Source: Candidatus Accumulibacter propinquus
Lineage (GTDB): Bacteria; Pseudomonadota; Gammaproteobacteria; Burkholderiales; Rhodocyclaceae
DNA length: 64,000 nt
Assembly: GCA_016714935.1 (NCBI GenBank)
Contig: JADKBU010000050.1
Span: 1 to 64,000, forward strand
Reading direction: 5' to 3'
Positions 49,783 to 58,260 of the stretch are shown one piece after another. The notes below the pieces were generated by a model. That model ran no database searches and had not been told where the DNA came from. It saw only the letters and a list, made by a program, of their open reading frames with translations. Numbering within the stretch: position 1 is the first letter of the stretch; each line of letters starts with the position of its first letter. A program made the translations under genes and the position numbers.

Positions 49783-49827
49783 TTTCCCTCACCCCCGGCC
49801 CCTCTCCCGCCTGCGGGCGAGGGGAAA
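49783..49827. repeat. REP-like palindromic repeat
   Basis: TTTCCCTCACCCCCGG leads into CCCCTCTCCCG / CGGGCGAGGGG, an imperfect hairpin at about 49798-49824. This matches the short repeat found scattered between genes in many proteobacteria. Only this complete copy was seen; 55960-55990 has a weak, partial resemblance. Confidence 0.6.
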
Positions 49828-49904
49828 TTCGTCAGTCGCTGGCGCGACTTTCACAGCAAACGTGACTTCTCCACGGGCGATGATTTTGACCGATGTACGG
49901 CAAT

Positions 49905-49936
49905 TTGGAAATCGCTTTACGGGATAAAGCTATACT
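49905..49936 (+). promoter_or_regulatory. Possible sigma-70 promoter for the DUF3616 gene
   Basis: TATACT at 49931-49936 is a good -10 hexamer, with GC just before it. TTGGAA at 49905-49910 is a possible -35, but the spacing of 20 bases is longer than ideal. The gene starts 30 bases downstream with GAGGAAA before it. Confidence 0.3.
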
Positions 49937-49966
49937 GCACGGCCACTCGCGAGGAAACCACCGATC

Positions 49967-50968
49967 ATGAACCACCAGATTCCCGCCATCGCCCTGCTCC
50001 TGGCATCCATCCTGACCGCCATCCCCGCGCACGCGGAAACCACCCGCTACCGCGGCTTCTGCGATGCTTCCGCGGCCGTCGCACTCGGCCCCAGACACTT
50101 CGTCGTGGCCGACGACGATCGCGATATCCTGACCATCTACCCACTCGACAAGCCGGACGCGACGGCGAGCGTCGACCTGGGCGAATACCTCGGCAATCGC
50201 CAGGGCAGGGACAAGGCGAGAAAGTCGGACATCGAGGGCGCCGCGCGCATTGGCAACCGCATCTACTGGATTGCCTCACATGCGCGCAACAGCAAGGGCA
50301 AGTTCCAGGAGGAACGGCAACGGCTATTTGCCACCGAGGTAGTGGACAGTGCTGCCGGTCCGACCCTGAAGGCGGCGACCTCGCCACCCTACCCACGCCT
50401 GCTGCAAGACCTGGCCAAAGACGCCCGCTTTGCCTCCCTCACCGCGGCCAGCACCTTGCCACCGGAAGCCCCAGGTGGCCTGAACATCGAAGGCCTTGCC
50501 GCAACACCCGACGGGCAACTGCTGATCGGCTTCCGCAATCCACTCTCAGCAGGCAAGGCCTTGCTACTGCCGCTGAAGAACCCTGCGGCGGTTCTCGACC
50601 AGGCCGCTTCGCCGGTTTTCGGTGACCTCGTCGCCCTCGACCTCGGTGGCAGGGGCATTCGCAGCATCGAATTCATTGCATCGCGCTTCGTGATCGTCGC
50701 CGGGCCGTTTGACAACGGCAAGGGCAGCGGCAAAGGCTTTGCCCTCTACACCTGGTCCGGCAAAGGGACTGATGCGCCGCAGCGTGTCAAGGAAGTGGAC
50801 TTCGGCGGACTCCACCCGGAGGCACTCTTCGCCACTGGCGGCCGCAACGAGATCACTGTTCTCAGCGACGACGGCAACGACAGCTGCAAGGACCAGAATC
50901 TGCCGGCCAGCGGAAAGTCGTTTCGTGGCCTTTCCGTTACCTTGCCGGAACCCGGCCAGCGTCGCTGA
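49967..50968 (+). CDS. Secreted DUF3616 protein, probable beta-propeller
   Basis: 333 residues. A Sec signal peptide (IPAIALLLASILTAIPAHA) precedes a domain with RYRGFCDASAAVALGPRHFV, VADDDRDILTIYPLDKP, SDIEGAARIGNRIYWIASHA, LNIEGLAATPDGQLLIGFRN and HPEALFATGGRNEITVLSDD, the repeated blade pattern of the DUF3616 family. It is probably a periplasmic propeller; no activity is known. It is preceded by a possible promoter and a REP-like repeat and stands alone. Confidence 0.75.
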   Translation: MNHQIPAIALLLASILTAIPAHAETTRYRGFCDASAAVALGPRHFVVADDDRDILTIYPLDKPDATASVDLGEYLGNRQGRDKARKSDIEGAARIGNRIYWIASHARNSKGKFQEERQRLFATEVVDSAAGPTLKAATSPPYPRLLQDLAKDARFASLTAASTLPPEAPGGLNIEGLAATPDGQLLIGFRNPLSAGKALLLPLKNPAAVLDQAASPVFGDLVALDLGGRGIRSIEFIASRFVIVAGPFDNGKGSGKGFALYTWSGKGTDAPQRVKEVDFGGLHPEALFATGGRNEITVLSDDGNDSCKDQNLPASGKSFRGLSVTLPEPGQRR

Positions 50969-50993
50969 TCTCGCCAACCCTGGCGAAGCCGTA

Positions 50994-51778
50994 CTACGAC
51001 CAGGCGGCCAGGAACTCCTGCCAGTGCGGTTTGCCGATCCGCTCCAGTTCAGCGCGCACGAAGGCCATCTCGGCATCGTATTCGGCACGTGCGAACTCGC
51101 CGCGCATCAGGCGGAAGCGCACCGCGACGAGATAGGTGTTGAGCGCGTCGGTTTCGCAATAGTTTCGATTTCTGCAATCCTGCCCGCTTGCCAGGCTCCC
51201 CAGACCTTGCTGCCGTCCATGCCGAGTTTGCCCGGGAAACCGATCAGCTTGGCCAGTTCGTCAAGCGGCACACTGGCCCGCGGCTGATACATCGCCAGCA
51301 GGTCCATGAGGTCGAGGTGGCGCGTGTGGTAGCGGCTGATGTAGTTGTTCCACTTGAACTCGCGGCTGTCCGGGTAGTCCCCGTCGCCAAGGTCCCAGTA
51401 ACGCGGTGCGACCAGTCCGTGCATCAGCCCGCGATAGTGCAGGACCGGCAAATCAAAACCACCGCCGTTCCAGGACACGATCTGCGGCGTGAATTTCTCG
51501 ACGCCGTCGAAGAATCGTTGAATGATCTCGGCTTCGCCCTGCTCGGGCTCGGCCAGCGACCAGACGCGGAAATCCTTGCCAACGCGTAGTGCGCAGGAAA
51601 TCACCACCACCCGCTGCAGATGCAGCGGCAGGAAGTCATTGCCGCTGGCCGCGCGCCGCTGCTGAAAAGCCAGTTCGGCGACCTCGGCGTCGGACAGCGT
51701 CTGATCGAGCGCATGCAGCCTGCGCAAGCCCTCGACGTCCGGGACGGTTTCAATGTCAAAGGCGAGGACCGGCCGCAT
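50994..51778 (-). pseudogene. PolB-like 3'-5' exonuclease, frame broken by one missing base
   Basis: The N-terminal part has LAFDIETVPD (DxE), IVSWNGGGFDLPVLHYRG and HLDLMDLLAMYQP, a DEDD exonuclease of the predicted PolB-like family. The visible frame ends early at 51107 with a non-homologous tail. If one base is added at about 51166-51167, the protein continues with RNYCETDALNTYLV, RLMRGEF and KPHWQEFLAAWS to a stop at 50994, giving about 261 residues, the family's normal length. The final DEDD Asp lies past the break. Decay or sequence error. Confidence 0.8.
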
Positions 51779-51787
51779 CGTGCACCC

Positions 51788-52687
51788 TCAGGCCGGAAAG
51801 ACCCCGGTCGACAGATAACGGTCACCGCGGTCGCAGACGATACTGACGATGGTCGAGTTTTCGAGTTCGCCGGCCAGGCGCAGGGCGACGACCAGCGAGC
51901 CACCGGAAGAGATGCCGGCAAAGATTCCCTCTTCGCGGGCCAGGCGGCGAGTCATTTCTTCCGCCTCCTCCTGCGAGACCGACTCCACGCGATCCACGCG
52001 CGTTCGGTCAAAAATCTTCGGCAGGTAGGCTTCCGGCCATTTGCGAATGCCGGGGATCTGCGAACCGTCTTCGGGCTGGCAGCCGACGATGCAAACGCCG
52101 GGGTTCTGCTCCTTGAGGTAGCGAGAAACCCCCATGATCGTCCCGGTCGTGCCCATGCTGCTGACGAAATGCGTGATCCGTCCCGCCGTCTGGTGCCACA
52201 GTTCCGGGCCAGTCCCTTCGTAGTGCGCCAACGGGTTGTCCGGGTTGGCGAACTGGTCGAGGATGATACCGCGACCCTCGTTGCGCATGCCCTCGGCGAC
52301 GTCACGCGCAAGTTCCATGCCGCCATCCTTGGGCGTCAACACCAGTTCGGCGCCGAAGGCACGCATCGTCTGGCGTCGTTCGACACTCTGATTTTCCGGC
52401 ATCACCAGGATCATCCGGTAGCCACGCACGGCAGCGGCCATCGCCAGGGCAATGCCGGTATTGCCGGAAGTGGCCTCGATCAGCGTGTCACCGGGCTTGA
52501 TCTCGCCACGTGTCTCGGCACGCGAGATCATCGACAAGGCCGGGCGATCCTTCACCGACCCGGCCGGGTTATTACCCTCCAGCTTGGCCAGTACGAGGTT
52601 GCCACGCGCGTCGCTGGCCGCCCCCGGCAAGCGCTTGAGACGCACCAGCGGGGTACCTCCGACGTAGTCCTCCAGCGTCTTATCCAT
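51788..52687 (-). CDS. cysM: Cysteine synthase B (O-acetylserine sulfhydrylase)
   Basis: 299 residues. LEDYVGGTPLVRLKRLPG is at the start, the PLP Lys is in NNPAGSVKDRPAL (family SVKDR), the substrate loop is EATSGNTGIALA, and the phosphate loop GTTGTIMG; C-terminal GISSGGSLVVAL. It forms cysteine from O-acetylserine and sulfide or thiosulfate. It overlaps the hldD stop by eight bases; cysM next to LPS heptose genes is common in betaproteobacteria. Confidence 0.95.
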   Translation of the reverse strand: MDKTLEDYVGGTPLVRLKRLPGAASDARGNLVLAKLEGNNPAGSVKDRPALSMISRAETRGEIKPGDTLIEATSGNTGIALAMAAAVRGYRMILVMPENQSVERRQTMRAFGAELVLTPKDGGMELARDVAEGMRNEGRGIILDQFANPDNPLAHYEGTGPELWHQTAGRITHFVSSMGTTGTIMGVSRYLKEQNPGVCIVGCQPEDGSQIPGIRKWPEAYLPKIFDRTRVDRVESVSQEEAEEMTRRLAREEGIFAGISSGGSLVVALRLAGELENSTIVSIVCDRGDRYLSTGVFPA

Positions 52688-53684
52688 GCCGGCTCAACCA
52701 TTCCACGTACTGCGCGACACCTTCCTCGACGCCGGCAAACGGTGCATCGTAGCCCGCCTTGCGCAGCCTCGACAGATCGGCCTCGGTGAAACTCTGATAC
52801 TTGCCCCGGAGGTCATCGGGAAACGGAATGTATTCGATCAAACCCTGCTCCACCAGTTCGCCAAGCGGCAGCGCCGCGTCGCCTGCAAGCGCACGGCAGC
52901 CATTGACGGTGGCCATCGAAAGCTCGTTGAAGGTCTGTGCGCGGCCCGTGCCGACGTTGAAAATGCCTGATTTCTCCGGATGATCGAGGAAAAACAGGTT
53001 GACGCGAACGACGTCGCCGACATGCACGAAATCACGTCGCTGCTCGCCATCGCCATAACCATCACAACCCCGAAACAGCCTGACCTTGCCCTGGCTGCGG
53101 AACTGATGGTAATGATGAAACGCCACCGAAGCCATGCGTCCCTTGTGCGACTCACGCGGACCATAGACATTGAAGTAGCGAAAGCCGACGACCTGCGAGT
53201 TGAACGAGCCGGCGACCGCGAGGCGCTGTCGGACGATCTGATCGAAGAGGAACTTTGAATAGCCGTAGACGTTCAGCGGCGCCTCGTGCGCCCGTTCTTC
53301 CCGGAACACGCCACCGCCGCCGTAGGTTGCCGCACTCGACGCGTAAAGCAGCGGCACCTCCTGGTCGATGCACCAGTCGAGCAACGCCGACGAGTAGCGG
53401 TAGTTGTTTTCCATCAGGTAGCGCCCGTCGCTCTCGGTCGTATCGGAGCATGCACCCTGGTGAAAAACGGCATCGACGTCACCATCGAAGTCGCCGGCGA
53501 TCAGGCGGTCGAGGAATTCCTCCTTGTCGATGTAATCCGCGATGTCACAATCGACGAGGTTCCGGAACTTGTCGGCACGGGTCAGGTTGTCGACCGCAAT
53601 GATCTTTCGTACGCCGCGCTCATTGAGCGCCTTGACGAGGTTCGAACCAATGAAGCCGGCAGCGCCGGTAACGATCATGTACAT
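52680..53684 (-). CDS. hldD: ADP-L-glycero-D-manno-heptose 6-epimerase
   Basis: 334 residues. NADP-binding VTGAAGFIGSNLVKALNERG, DNLTRADKFRNLVD, HQGACSDTTE, the YGYSKFLFDQIVR active site (YxxxK), and VVGFRYFNVYGPRESHKG, which is diagnostic for HldD. It makes ADP-L-glycero-D-manno-heptose for the LPS inner core. Eight bases separate it from hldE, with which it forms a unit. No abnormality visible. Confidence 0.95.
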   Translation of the reverse strand: MYMIVTGAAGFIGSNLVKALNERGVRKIIAVDNLTRADKFRNLVDCDIADYIDKEEFLDRLIAGDFDGDVDAVFHQGACSDTTESDGRYLMENNYRYSSALLDWCIDQEVPLLYASSAATYGGGGVFREERAHEAPLNVYGYSKFLFDQIVRQRLAVAGSFNSQVVGFRYFNVYGPRESHKGRMASVAFHHYHQFRSQGKVRLFRGCDGYGDGEQRRDFVHVGDVVRVNLFFLDHPEKSGIFNVGTGRAQTFNELSMATVNGCRALAGDAALPLGELVEQGLIEYIPFPDDLRGKYQSFTEADLSRLRKAGYDAPFAGVEEGVAQYVEWLSRHG

Positions 53685-53692
53685 CCCTTACC

Positions 53693-54625
53693 TCACTTCA
53701 TTGCTGCGGCGAGTTCTTCGCGACTGACCACCGCCGTGCCGAGCTTGCCCACCACCACGCCTGCGGCGATGTTCGCCACATGCACCGCGTCCTGCCAACT
53801 GGCGCCACACGCGAGCATCACCGCGAGGGTGGCAATGACCGTGTCGCCGGCGCCGGAAACGTCGAACACCTCTCTCGCCACGGCCTTTTCGTGCAGCGCG
53901 CCCGCCGCGTGAAAGAGCGACATCCCTTCCTCGCTGCGGGTGACCAGCAGGGCCTCCAGCGCCAAGCCGCGGCGCAGTACCTCGGCCTTGCGCGCGAGAT
54001 CCTCGTCATCCTTCCAGCGACCGACCACTTCCCGCAATTCGGCGCGGTTCGGGGTCACAATGGTCGCTCCGGCATACTTCGAGAAATCGTCCCCCTTCGG
54101 GTCAACCAGGACTTTCTTGCCGGCTGCCCGCGCCAGACGGATCATTTCGCCGATGTGCGTCAAGCCACCTTTGCCATAGTCGGAAAGGATCACCGCGTCG
54201 CAGTCCAGCAGACGGGATTCAAACTCGAACAGTTTGGCGCGCAACACCTCGTGCGAGGGTGCCGTCTCGAAATCGATACGCAGCAACTGCTGCTGCCGGC
54301 CAATCACGCGCAGCTTGACGGTCGTGCTGATCGCCGGGTCAAGGTGCAGGCTGACATCGATGCCACTCGCCGTCAACAGGCGCTGCAGGCTACGCCCCGC
54401 CTCGTCTTCGCCGACAACCGACAACAGGGCAACGCGTGCGCCCAGAGCGGCCACGTTGCGCGCCACGTTGGCGGCGCCGCCCGGGCGCTCTTCGCTGCGC
54501 CCGACCTTGACCACCGGCACCGGCGCCTCGGGCGAAATGCGGGCCACCTCGCCAAACCAGTAACGGTCGAGCATCACGTCGCCGACGATGAGCAGACGTG
54601 CGGCCGACAGGTCAGCGAGGTGCAT
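53693..54625 (-). CDS. rfaE1: D-glycero-beta-D-manno-heptose-7-phosphate kinase (HldE domain I / RfaE1)
   Basis: 310 residues from ATG 54625. PfkB-type ribokinase fold: LLIVGDVMLDRYWFGEVARI, APVPVVKVGRSEERPGGAAN, VILSDYGKGGLTHI, and the PfkB signature FDVSGAGDTVIATLAVML. Only the kinase half of bifunctional HldE is present, with no C-terminal nucleotidyltransferase domain, so an rfaE2 gene must be elsewhere. Acts in LPS heptose synthesis beside hldD. Confidence 0.92.
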   Translation of the reverse strand: MHLADLSAARLLIVGDVMLDRYWFGEVARISPEAPVPVVKVGRSEERPGGAANVARNVAALGARVALLSVVGEDEAGRSLQRLLTASGIDVSLHLDPAISTTVKLRVIGRQQQLLRIDFETAPSHEVLRAKLFEFESRLLDCDAVILSDYGKGGLTHIGEMIRLARAAGKKVLVDPKGDDFSKYAGATIVTPNRAELREVVGRWKDDEDLARKAEVLRRGLALEALLVTRSEEGMSLFHAAGALHEKAVAREVFDVSGAGDTVIATLAVMLACGASWQDAVHVANIAAGVVVGKLGTAVVSREELAAAMK

Positions 54626-54711
54626 CGCTGCGGGGCTCGGCAAGGCGGAAGATGATACGCGGACAGCGCCTGTAGCGCACGTCACGCAGGACGACTGGCA
54701 AGCTGGATCTC

Positions 54712-55881
54712 CTAAGGTGTCAGATCGAATTCTTCCGTCCGTTTTGGCGAATAGGTCTCCCAACCGCCGCAAGCCGGACAGCGCCAATAGAACTGGCGCG
54801 CCTTGAAACCGCAATTATCGCATCGATAGCGAGCCAGGCGGCGCGTGTAGCCCTGCACGATACCCTTGGCCAGATCCAGATCCGGCCGATTCTCGGGTGC
54901 CGTAACCAACAGTCTGGCCTCCAGCAATTTGTCGAATCCAAGCAGTGTCGGATTGCGCTTCAGCTCATCGCGAACCAGCTTGTACGCCGCCTCGGGCCCA
55001 TCGCCCTCGAGCACCAGCTGGAACACCACGTCCAGCAGGTCCAGGGAAGGATAGTGTTCCAGGTAACCGCGCAACAACTGCAGTCCCTCTTCGCGTCGAT
55101 CCAGTTTTCGGAAGGCGTCGAGCAAACGCTGCGCGACCAGCGCCAGATAAGGGGGATCCTGCTGTTCGATGCGCTGCCACGTTTCGATCGCCGCAAGCAG
55201 TTGGTCCTGTTGAAACTGAATGTCCCCAAGGAGCAGGCTGGCACGAACGCATTTGCGGTTGCGCTCGAATGCGGTCTGCAGGTAAACCGCTGCCAGATCG
55301 CGCCGCGAGCGCATGATTTCCGCCGCCGCCAGTTCGCAGTAGTACTCGGCGATTTCCCGGTGTGAGGCGAAGTCGGGAAGTTCCGAAGCGATCGCGATCG
55401 CCTTCTCCCAGTCCTTCTCAAGCTGATAAATTTCGAGCAGGTTGCGTTTCGCGTCTTCGGCCAGATCCGAATCGCGCAGTTTGTCGAAGATTTCCTCGGC
55501 GCGGTCGAGCAACCCGGCCTTGAGATAGTCCTGCCCCAGTTCAGCAAGCGCCTGCAGTTTCAGATCCTGCGGAAGATCATCACGCCCGACGAGATTCTGG
55601 TGCATGCGGATGGCGCGCTCGGTTTCTCCGCGGCGGCGGAACAGGCTGCCGAGAGCAAAATGCAGTTCGATGGTCTGCGGATCCACCTGGACGGCTTCGA
55701 CAAACGCCTCGATCGCACGATCCGGCTGCTCGTTGAGCAGGAAGTTCAGTCCCTGAAAATACGAACGCGGGAGCGCCCTGGATTCCTTGACCAGATGCCG
55801 GATGTCGACCCGTGCCGCTGCCCATCCCAAGCCGAAGAATAGCGGGAAGAGCAGTAGTTGCCAGTATTCGAACTCGATCAT
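54712..55881 (-). CDS. lapB: Lipopolysaccharide assembly protein B
   Basis: 389 residues. One N-terminal membrane helix (YWQLLLFPLFFGLGWAAARV), then TPR repeats with LNFLLNEQPDRAIEAFVEAV, RGETERAIRMHQNL and LGQDYLKAGLLDRAEEIFDK, and a rubredoxin-like metal-binding C-terminus (YRCDNCGFKARQFYWRCPAC). LapB sets the level of LpxC by guiding its degradation. It sits upstream of hldE as part of an envelope block. lapA, often just before lapB, is absent. Confidence 0.92.
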   Translation of the reverse strand: MIEFEYWQLLLFPLFFGLGWAAARVDIRHLVKESRALPRSYFQGLNFLLNEQPDRAIEAFVEAVQVDPQTIELHFALGSLFRRRGETERAIRMHQNLVGRDDLPQDLKLQALAELGQDYLKAGLLDRAEEIFDKLRDSDLAEDAKRNLLEIYQLEKDWEKAIAIASELPDFASHREIAEYYCELAAAEIMRSRRDLAAVYLQTAFERNRKCVRASLLLGDIQFQQDQLLAAIETWQRIEQQDPPYLALVAQRLLDAFRKLDRREEGLQLLRGYLEHYPSLDLLDVVFQLVLEGDGPEAAYKLVRDELKRNPTLLGFDKLLEARLLVTAPENRPDLDLAKGIVQGYTRRLARYRCDNCGFKARQFYWRCPACGGWETYSPKRTEEFDLTP

Positions 55882-56071
55882 GCACTCAACTCTGTGGTTT
55901 CAGGCGACGCCCGAACCGCTCTCCGGGCGGCTTCAGGTCTGGCGTTCCTGACTTGCCGATCCCCCTCGCCCGCACCTCCAGATTCGGGCTGGCCAAGGCA
56001 CGCATCAATCACCTTTCAACAAGAAGCGGGCGCCACCTCGCCGCCCGCAACCCGCCACACGGTCTGAGCTC

Positions 56072-56365
56072 TCAGATCGATTCCGGCGAGCCATCGACGC
56101 GCTCCCGCAATTCCTTCCCGGCCTTGAAATGCGGCACCCACTTTTCCGGGACGTCAACTTTTTCACCGGATTTCGGATTGCGGCCGACACGCGGTGGCCG
56201 GTAGTTCAGGGCAAAACTCCCGAAGCCGCGAATCTCGATGCGGTCACCTTTGGACAAAGCCTCGGCCATCGCATCGAGAATCATCTTTACCGACAAATCC
56301 GCATCTTTGGCGACCAGTTGAGGGAAACGCCCAGCCAGTTGAGCGATGAGATCCGACTTGGTCAT
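56072..56365 (-). CDS. ihfB: Integration host factor beta subunit
   Basis: 97 residues. TKSDLIAQLAGRFPQLVAKD, then LSKGDRIEIRGFGSFALNYR and PPRVGRNPKSGEKVDVPEKW (the DNA-binding arm with the intercalating Pro), and PHFKAGKELRERVD. With IHF-alpha it bends DNA in transcription, recombination and replication. It is twelve bases downstream of rpsA, the conserved rpsA-ihfB arrangement. The 190-base gap between ihfB and lapB holds no gene. Confidence 0.95.
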   Translation of the reverse strand: MTKSDLIAQLAGRFPQLVAKDADLSVKMILDAMAEALSKGDRIEIRGFGSFALNYRPPRVGRNPKSGEKVDVPEKWVPHFKAGKELRERVDGSPESI

Positions 56366-56377
56366 CCTCCTCGGACC

Positions 56378-58075
56378 CTATTGGGGATTGTTGAGCTTGG
56401 CTTTGAGCAAGGCACCCAGATTCGTCGTCCCCGAACTGGCGCTACTGTCGGCAGAAAACTTCTGCATCGCCTCTTGCTGCTCGGCCTGCTCCCGGGCCTT
56501 GATCGACAGGCTGATCGAGCGCGTCTTGCGATCCACATTGATGATCATCGCTTCGATGCGGTCACCTTCCTTATACACCTTGGTCAGGTCGTCGATACGA
56601 TCACGCGACACTTCCGAGGCCCGCAGGTAGGCTTCGATGTCACCCTCCAGAATCACCACCGCACCACGCGCATCAACCGACTTGACCACCCCGCGGGCGA
56701 TGCTGTTCTTGTCGTGTGTCGCGATGTAGCTGGTATAGGGGTCGCCATCAAGCTGCTTGATCCCCAGAGAGATCCGCTCCTTGTCGGTATCGATCGCCAG
56801 AACCACCGCATCGACCTCGTCACCCTTCTTGAAGTTGCGAATCGCCTCTTCGCCGGGCAGGGACCACGACAAGTCGGACAGATGCACCAGACCGTCGATG
56901 CCACCGGGCAGGCCGATGAACACACCAAAGTCGGTAATCGACTTGATCGCCCCGCGCACGCGGTCGCCCTTCTTGTAGTTCATCGAGAAGTCGTCCCACG
57001 GGTTGGCAGCGCACTGCTTCATACCCAGGGAGATGCGGCGGCGATCTTCGTCGATCTCGAGGATCATCACCTCGACCTCGTCGCCCAACTGCACGACCTT
57101 CGAGGGGTGAACGTTCTTGTTGGTCCAGTCCATCTCGGAGACATGCACCAGGCCTTCGATGCCCTGCTCGATCTCGACAAAGGCACCGTAGTCGGTGAGA
57201 TTGGTGACCTTGCCGAAAAGGCGTGTCGTCGGCGGATAGCGGCGCGAGATGCCGACCCAGGGGTCTTCGCCCAACTGCTTGAGGCCGAGCGAGACGCGGT
57301 TCTTTTCCTGGTCGAACTTGAGGATCTTGGCCTGGACTTCGTCGCCGACGGCCAGCACTTCCGAGGGGTGACGCACCCGGCGCCATGCCAGGTCGGTAAT
57401 GTGCAGCAGGCCATCGATACCACCCAGGTCGACGAAGGCGCCGTAGTCGGTGATGTTCTTGACCACCCCCTTGACGATGCTGCCTTCCTTGAGAGCCGCG
57501 AGCAGCGCATCGCGCTCTTCGCCGACGCTCGCTTCGAGAACGGCACGGCGCGAGACCACCACGTTGTTGCGCTTGCGGTCGAGCTTGATGACCTTGAATT
57601 CGTAAGTCTTGCCTTCGTACGGCGTGGTGTCCTTGACCGGGCGCATGTCGACCAGCGAGCCTGGCAGGAAGGCGCGGACACTGTTGGTCATCACCGTCAG
57701 CCCCCCCTTGACCTTGCCGGTAATGGTGCCGGTGACGAGCGATCCGTCGTTCAGAGCCTGCTCGAGCGCATTCCACGCAGCGACACGTTTGGCACGGTCG
57801 CGCGACAGACGAGTTTCACCGAAACCGTTCTCGAGCTGTTCGATGGCCACCTGGACGAAATCGCCGACCTTGACTTCAAGTTCGCCCTTGTCGCTCAGGA
57901 ATTCATCAATTTCAATGTAGCTCTCGGACTTGAGACCGGCATTGACCACCACAAAGTTCTGGTCGATGCGCACGACTTCCGCAGTGATGACCTCTCCGGG
58001 ACGCATTTCCTGACGCCCGAGGCTCTCTTCGAAAAGTTCGGCAAAGCTTTCTTGCATGGAGGGATTGGCTGACAT
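56378..58075 (-). CDS. rpsA: 30S ribosomal protein S1
   Basis: 565 residues from ATG 58075; M at 58057 is an alternative. Six S1 (OB-fold) domains can be counted, for example VKGGLTVMTNSVRAFLPGS, VKNITDYGAFVDLGGIDGLL, VTNLTDYGAFVEIEQGIEGL, IKSITDFGVFIGLPGGIDGL. S1 brings mRNA to the ribosome. The 185-base gap upstream (58076-58260) contains no gene; it may include its own leader for autoregulation, but no clear motif was seen. Confidence 0.95.
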   Translation of the reverse strand: MSANPSMQESFAELFEESLGRQEMRPGEVITAEVVRIDQNFVVVNAGLKSESYIEIDEFLSDKGELEVKVGDFVQVAIEQLENGFGETRLSRDRAKRVAAWNALEQALNDGSLVTGTITGKVKGGLTVMTNSVRAFLPGSLVDMRPVKDTTPYEGKTYEFKVIKLDRKRNNVVVSRRAVLEASVGEERDALLAALKEGSIVKGVVKNITDYGAFVDLGGIDGLLHITDLAWRRVRHPSEVLAVGDEVQAKILKFDQEKNRVSLGLKQLGEDPWVGISRRYPPTTRLFGKVTNLTDYGAFVEIEQGIEGLVHVSEMDWTNKNVHPSKVVQLGDEVEVMILEIDEDRRRISLGMKQCAANPWDDFSMNYKKGDRVRGAIKSITDFGVFIGLPGGIDGLVHLSDLSWSLPGEEAIRNFKKGDEVDAVVLAIDTDKERISLGIKQLDGDPYTSYIATHDKNSIARGVVKSVDARGAVVILEGDIEAYLRASEVSRDRIDDLTKVYKEGDRIEAMIINVDRKTRSISLSIKAREQAEQQEAMQKFSADSSASSGTTNLGALLKAKLNNPQ

Positions 58076-58260
58076 ATGTGTTGAGTTACCTAACCGCAAT
58101 ACTGCGGGGTGAGTTGAAAACGATCACCAGTCCCGGCCACTCCGGAAACCTCACCCACACGGGAAGGAAGGACACTGCCCCGGCAGACCCTGCTGCAAGC
58201 TGCGGTCATGCCGAACGACAGGTCGAACTGGTGACACCTCTGGCAAACGGCGGTTGCCGT

